DNA from: an uncultured Rivibacter sp.
GTDB taxonomy: Bacteria; Pseudomonadota; Gammaproteobacteria; Burkholderiales; Burkholderiaceae
DNA: 18,559 nucleotides
Direction of reading: 5' to 3'
Assembly (NCBI GenBank): GCA_946481025.1
Contig: CAMLNA010000089.1
Span: 1 to 18,559 of the forward strand
Positions 14,984 through 18,559 of this stretch are shown here, one piece after another (positions within the stretch are counted from its first letter, which is position 1; the number at the start of each line of letters is the position of its first letter). The notes beneath the pieces are model-generated. The model worked only from the letters and a program-made list of their open reading frames with translations. It was not told the origin of the DNA and did not search any database. The translations under genes were made by a program, and so were the position numbers.

Positions 14984-15499
14984 TCACCAGTGGGCGGCCG
15001 GCACCTGCGGCTCGCCCGGGTGTGTTTCGACGGCGGGCCGGGCATGCCAGGCCGCCCAGGCCGACTGCAGCGCCAGCACCGCGAGCAGGGCCATGCCGGT
15101 CATCACGCAGCCGTAGGTGATCGAGCCCGGCACCTGCAGGATGGGCGACTTCTCGTCGTGCACGATCTCCAGCATGCGAAAGGTGGCCCACGACAGGGTG
15201 GCGTACAGGCCCGCCACCACCAGCCACCCCAGCACCGCGGCGATGCGCCGCAGCGCCGCAGGCATGGCGTCCATCAGGAAGGTGGTGGTGATGTGGGCGC
15301 CGTGCGCGGCGGCCAGCACCACGCCGGCCATCACCAGCCAGGGGAACAGCAGCTCGGGCACTTCGTTGGCCCACTGCAGGCTGCTCCCGGTGGCATAGCG
15401 CAGCACGGTGTTGGCCACCAGGATCACGAAGATCACGGCCGTGCTCAGCCACAGCACGACGCGGCACAGGCCGACGACGCAGCGTTCGACAACATTCAT
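14984..15499 (-). CDS. dctQ: TRAP transporter small permease, DctQ type
   Basis: The 171-residue membrane protein has four hydrophobic segments, as expected for the TRAP small subunit that joins DctM. LQWANEVPELLFPWLVMAG around the second segment is characteristic of the family. Three in-frame starts lie close together (GTG 15511, ATG 15505, ATG 15499). The last is chosen because TGGAGA at 15505-15510 then lies 5 bases upstream. The hydrophilic C-terminal tail (ETHPGEPQVPAAHW) is probably cytoplasmic. It lies between dctP (37 bases upstream) and dctM (28 bases downstream). Confidence 0.92.
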   Translation of the reverse strand: MNVVERCVVGLCRVVLWLSTAVIFVILVANTVLRYATGSSLQWANEVPELLFPWLVMAGVVLAAAHGAHITTTFLMDAMPAALRRIAAVLGWLVVAGLYATLSWATFRMLEIVHDEKSPILQVPGSITYGCVMTGMALLAVLALQSAWAAWHARPAVETHPGEPQVPAAHW

Positions 15500-15536
15500 G
15501 GCCATCTCCACAGCGGGGGGCGATGCGGGGCGGTGG

Positions 15537-16535
15537 CTACCGGGCGGCGCCTGCGCGGGCCGCGGTCACGACCTTCTTCACGTACGGGCCGATCGGCAGC
15601 GCCAGCCACTTCTCGGTGACGGCGGCGGTGGCCTTCTCGAAGGACGCCTTGTCCACCGTCGTGACCTGCACGCCCTTGGCCTTGAGGTCGGCGAGGGTCT
15701 TGTCGTCCGACTCCTGCGACAGCCTGCGCTGCAGCGCGGTGGCCTCGGCGGCCGCCTCGGTGACGGCCTTGCGGTCGGCGTCGGACAGGCGGTCCCAGCT
15801 GCGCCTGCTCATCAGGAAGGGCGTCATCTGGAACATGTGGCTGGTGAGCGCCAGGTGCTTCTGCACCTCGTACAGCTTGCTGGCGTGGATGTTCATCAGC
15901 GGGTTTTCCTGCCCGTCGACCACGCCCTGCTGAAGCGCCACGTACAGCTCGGCGAACTTGATCTGCTGCGCCTCGGCGCCCAGCGCCTGCATGATGTCCA
16001 CCAGCACCGCGTCGGGCGGGGTGCGCATCTTCAGGCCCTTCATGTCCTCCACCCTGGTGACCGGGCGCTTGCTGTTGGTCATGTGGCGGATGCCGTTGTC
16101 CCAGTAGCCCAGCACCACGAGGCCCTTGTCGGCCGACTTGTCGGCGAGTTCCCGGCCGAGCGGGCCGTCGAGCAGCCGGAACGCCTGGGCCGGGTTCGCG
16201 AAGAGGAAGGGCATGCCGTAGGCGGCGTATTCGGGCACGGCGGCCGACACCGCGCCCTGCGAGTTGGCCGACAGGTCGAGCGCGCCGGTGCGCAAGGCGG
16301 TGAGCATCGCGGCGTCGTCGCCCAGCTGCGCCGAAGGCGCCACCTGCACCTCGATGCGGCCGCCGCTCCTGGCCTTGGCCACCTCGGCGAACTTCAGTGC
16401 CGCCTCATGGCGCGGGTTGCCCGGCGCGGCGCCATGGCCGAGCGTGAGCTTCACGGCCTGCGCCTGCGCGGCCAGCGGGAAGAGGGCGCCGGCGGCGAGC
16501 GCCAGCACGGCATGGGCGAAGGTCTTGCGTTGCAT
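15537..16535 (-). CDS. dctP: TRAP transporter periplasmic substrate-binding protein, DctP type
   Basis: The 332-residue protein starts with a clear signal peptide (MQRKTFAHAV, hydrophobic core, LAAQAQA cleavage region). It continues with the DctP fold: LTLGHGAAPGNPRHEAALKF, then KGLKMRTPPD with R171, and FAELYVALQQGVVDGQENP. R171 is at the site where family members hold the carboxylate of their ligand, so an organic or sugar acid is the likely cargo. The start at 16535 has GAGGAG shortly upstream. It is the second gene of the minus-strand operon, 46 bases after the SDR stop. The specific ligand cannot be deduced. Confidence 0.95.
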   Translation of the reverse strand: MQRKTFAHAVLALAAGALFPLAAQAQAVKLTLGHGAAPGNPRHEAALKFAEVAKARSGGRIEVQVAPSAQLGDDAAMLTALRTGALDLSANSQGAVSAAVPEYAAYGMPFLFANPAQAFRLLDGPLGRELADKSADKGLVVLGYWDNGIRHMTNSKRPVTRVEDMKGLKMRTPPDAVLVDIMQALGAEAQQIKFAELYVALQQGVVDGQENPLMNIHASKLYEVQKHLALTSHMFQMTPFLMSRRSWDRLSDADRKAVTEAAAEATALQRRLSQESDDKTLADLKAKGVQVTTVDKASFEKATAAVTEKWLALPIGPYVKKVVTAARAGAAR

Positions 16536-16581
16536 GTGTCGTCTCCTCTTGGTGTGGTGGTGCGGTGACGCCGGCGCCGTC

Positions 16582-17331
16582 TCAGTGGATCAACATGCCG
16601 CCGTTCACGTCGAGCGTGATGCCGGTGCAGTAGGCCGACAGGTCGCTGGCCAGGAACAGGCAGGCGCCGGCCACGTCGGCCGCTTCGCCCAGCCGGGCCA
16701 GCGGGATGGTCTGCGCGATCTCGGCCTTGCGCTCCTCGGTGAGCTTGCCCTTGCTGATGTCGGTGGCGATCAGCCCCGGCGTGATCGCATTGACGCGAAT
16801 GGCGTCGGCCCCCAGCTCGCGCGCCATGGCCCGCGCGAGGCCCAGCACGCCGGCCTTGGCGGCCGAGTAGTGCGGGCCGCCCAGGATGCCGCCGCCCCGT
16901 TGCGCCGACACCGAGGAGATGCACACGATGGAGCCCCCGCGCTGGGCCTGCATCACCGGGATCACGGCCTGCGACATCAGCAGCGTGCCGCGCAGGCTGA
17001 CGTCGAGCACTGCGTCGTAGTCCGGCGCGGTGATCTCGACGGTCTTGCGCGGCTGCGTGATGCCGGCGTTGTTGACGAGCACGTCGATCCGGCCGAAGGC
17101 GCGGAGCACCGCGGCGACGGCGGCGTCGCACGACGCCTTGTCGGTCACGTCGGCCACCAGCCCCAGGTGGCCGTCGCCGAGCCGGGCGGCGGCCTGTGAA
17201 GGCTCGGCCCGCTGCAGGTCGAGCACGGCCACGCGGGCGCCGTGCGAGGCCATCAGGCGGGCGGTTGCGAATCCGAGGCCGTTGGGGCCGGCGGCGCCGG
17301 TGACCACGGCGACCTTGTCCTTGAGCAGCAT
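16582..17331 (-). CDS. Short-chain dehydrogenase/reductase (SDR), NAD-dependent type likely
   Basis: The 249-residue length is classical for SDR. The cofactor loop is TGAAGPNGLG (11-20), two residues longer between glycines than the common TGxxxGxG. D38 after the second strand (AVLDLQR) favours NAD. NNAG is at 87-90, and the catalytic residues are S140 (S142 is the other candidate), Y155 and K159. The position usually held by the tetrad asparagine is S112 (DVSLRGT). The start at 17331 has AGGAGA upstream; a longer reading frame to 17493 would run across the operator and into the divergent gene. As first gene of the TRAP-transketolase operon it probably oxidises a hydroxyl of the imported compound to a ketone. 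Confidence 0.93.
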   Translation of the reverse strand: MLLKDKVAVVTGAAGPNGLGFATARLMASHGARVAVLDLQRAEPSQAAARLGDGHLGLVADVTDKASCDAAVAAVLRAFGRIDVLVNNAGITQPRKTVEITAPDYDAVLDVSLRGTLLMSQAVIPVMQAQRGGSIVCISSVSAQRGGGILGGPHYSAAKAGVLGLARAMARELGADAIRVNAITPGLIATDISKGKLTEERKAEIAQTIPLARLGEAADVAGACLFLASDLSAYCTGITLDVNGGMLIH

Positions 17332-17440
17332 GGGGTGGGTTCTCCTGCGGAATGCCGTTGCGGCGGTGGGGGCTGAGGCTTGGGGTGGGCAGATCTTCGG
17401 CGTGGCATGCCATGACGACAAGCGAAGAGTTCTCAACCTA

Positions 17441-17459
17441 AGATGACGATCCGTCATCT
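17441..17459. promoter_or_regulatory. Candidate LysR-type operator between the divergent genes
   Basis: AGATGACG-ATC-CGTCATCT is a perfect 8-3-8 inverted repeat and contains the T-N11-A pattern of LysR boxes. It is centred 28 bases before the lysR start and about 119 bases before the SDR start. A further half-site, ATGACG, lies at 17412-17417, 31 bases (about three helical turns) from the matching half of the palindrome, as expected for recognition plus activation sites. On the minus strand a TTGAGA (-35-like) lies at 17436-17431, just beyond the palindrome. No good -10 was found. Confidence 0.65.
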
Positions 17460-17477
17460 GACGCGAGGGTTGTCCCC

Positions 17478-18362
17478 ATGGCTTCCGTTCCACCCACCGC
17501 CAACCTGCTGGCCTTCGAAGCCGTGGCGCGCCGCCGCAGCTTTGCGCTGGCAGCCGCCGAGCTGCACCTCACCGCCTCGGCCATCAGCCACCAGGTCGCG
17601 CGCCTGGAGTCCCAGCTCGGCGTGCGGCTGCTCGAACGCAGCGCCCACGGCGTGCGGCTCAGCGCCGCAGGCGAGCAATATCTGTCGCGCGTGGGCGGTG
17701 CCCTGTCGGCCATCACGGCCGCCACCGACGACCTGCGCCAGGGCATGAACAACAGCCTGTACGTGCATTCGGCGCCCAGCATCGCGAGCCTGTGGCTGAT
17801 GCCGCGCCTGCGCGATTTCGCCGAGGCCCACCCCGACATCGCGCTGAACCTGTCGGCCGCCCACACGCACAGCGACTTCGCGCTCGGCCAGGCCGACATC
17901 GACATCCGCTACGGCGTGCCGCAGTGGCCCGATCTCGTGGTCGAGCCGCTGTTCGAGGAGCGCATCGTGCCCCTGGCGAGCCCGGCCTTCATCCGCGAGC
18001 ACCGGCTGCGGCGCCCCGAGCGCCTGCTCGAAGTGCCGCTGATCCAGAGCAACGTGAGCGTGGTGCAGTGGCCCGAATGGTTTGCGGCGTTTTCGGACAA
18101 ACGGGCGCCCGAGCGCTACGCGGTGCGTTTCGACCGCGCGCAGATGTCGCTGGACGCCGCCACGCAGGGCCTGGGCGTCGCCCTCGAAAGCGCCACCATC
18201 GCAGGGCGGCACCTGGCCGAAGGCAAGCTCAAGCCGGTGTTCGGACTCGACCGTGCGATCCGCCTGAAGGCCCACTTCGCGGTGTACCCCGCGCGGCACG
18301 CGAGGCGACCGCCGGTGGAGGCCTTCCTGGCCTGGCTGCACCGGGAGGCGGCCAAGGGTTAG
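17478..18362 (+). CDS. LysR-family transcriptional regulator, GcvA-like
   Basis: The 294-residue protein has an N-terminal winged helix-turn-helix (FEAVARRRSFALAAAELHLT, SAISHQVARLESQLGVRLLER) and a LysR effector-binding domain from about residue 90. The segment SLWLMPRLRDFAEAHPDIAL and the ADIDIRYG motif are typical of the GcvA subgroup. It is transcribed divergently from the SDR-TRAP-transketolase operon across 146 bases holding a perfect inverted repeat. The standard expectation is control of that operon and of itself, with the transported compound or a product as inducer. The ATG at 17478 has only a weak GAGGG upstream. Confidence 0.93.
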   Translation: MASVPPTANLLAFEAVARRRSFALAAAELHLTASAISHQVARLESQLGVRLLERSAHGVRLSAAGEQYLSRVGGALSAITAATDDLRQGMNNSLYVHSAPSIASLWLMPRLRDFAEAHPDIALNLSAAHTHSDFALGQADIDIRYGVPQWPDLVVEPLFEERIVPLASPAFIREHRLRRPERLLEVPLIQSNVSVVQWPEWFAAFSDKRAPERYAVRFDRAQMSLDAATQGLGVALESATIAGRHLAEGKLKPVFGLDRAIRLKAHFAVYPARHARRPPVEAFLAWLHREAAKG

Positions 18363-18435
18363 CCGGTAAAGTGCGGCGCGCCGTCCCTCGCTCGCAGCAC
18401 CTCACTCGCCACCCTCTCGCCACCTCTCGATCACC

Positions 18436-18559
18436 ATGCCGCTGTCGCCCTACTTGTCCGCGCACCCCGAAATCGCCCCTCGCGTCTTCCTCCACCCCTC
18501 GGCCCAGGTCATCGGCGACGTCCGCATCGGGCCCGACAGCTCGGTGTGGTGCAACACCG
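18436..18559 (+). CDS. Gamma-carbonic-anhydrase-like hexapeptide protein (N-terminal part)
   Basis: The first 41 residues are present before the window ends. AQVIGDVRIGPDSSVWCNT is the left-handed beta-helix repeat and the SSVW turn typical of the YrdA/PaaY/CaiE gamma carbonic anhydrase family. The zinc-binding histidines would lie beyond the window. The ATG at 18436 has no strong ribosome site. The 73-base gap after lysR holds a GGCGCGCC octamer but no recognisable promoter. The gene is probably a housekeeping neighbour unrelated to the operons. Confidence 0.8.
   Translation, partial: MPLSPYLSAHPEIAPRVFLHPSAQVIGDVRIGPDSSVWCNT

Overview
The window is very GC-rich, with strong G/C bias at third codon positions, dense genes and short overlaps. 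Together with the gene repertoire (RbsA-type sugar ABC transporter, TRAP transporter, GcvA-like LysR regulator), this suggests a soil or plant-associated Burkholderiales bacterium, probably Comamonadaceae-like (Variovorax and relatives). That placement is an inference from style, not from a marker gene. No rRNA, tRNA, CRISPR array, phage gene or transposase was seen.

Plus-strand block (1-11358). The tail of a probable sugar-binding protein is followed by an RbsA-like ATPase and an RbsC-like permease, then an aldo/keto reductase and a DhnA/LsrF-type class I aldolase. ATPase, permease and reductase genes overlap by 1-4 bases, so this is one sugar uptake and breakdown operon. Next comes a 1,559-residue exported mosaic protein (LVIVD-like repeats, bacterial Ig, LamG, PKD, YncE-like propeller, two c-type hemes, ricin lectin), and then a GMC-family flavin oxidoreductase. 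A palindromic repeat lies at three gene junctions in this block: 112-193, a minimal hairpin at 4736-4757, and 9500-9592.

Minus-strand block (17331-11323). From its promoter side it encodes an SDR dehydrogenase, TRAP proteins DctP, DctQ and DctM, and a transketolase split into N and C subunits that overlap by 4 bases. A small exported Ig-like protein follows and runs convergently into the end of the GMC gene. The block reads as a second, separate uptake and catabolism operon. A TRAP binding protein with the conserved carboxylate-binding arginine, a dehydrogenase, a split transketolase and no kinase fit an acid-bearing polyol or ketose as substrate.

A GcvA-like LysR gene (17478-18362) diverges from this operon. 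The shared 146-base gap holds a perfect 8-3-8 inverted repeat, a strong candidate operator. The window closes with the start of a gamma-carbonic-anhydrase-like hexapeptide protein.

The most unusual items are the lectin/propeller/di-heme mosaic protein beside a GMC oxidoreductase, the TRAP-SDR-split-transketolase operon, and the three-copy palindromic repeat that includes a minimal form.
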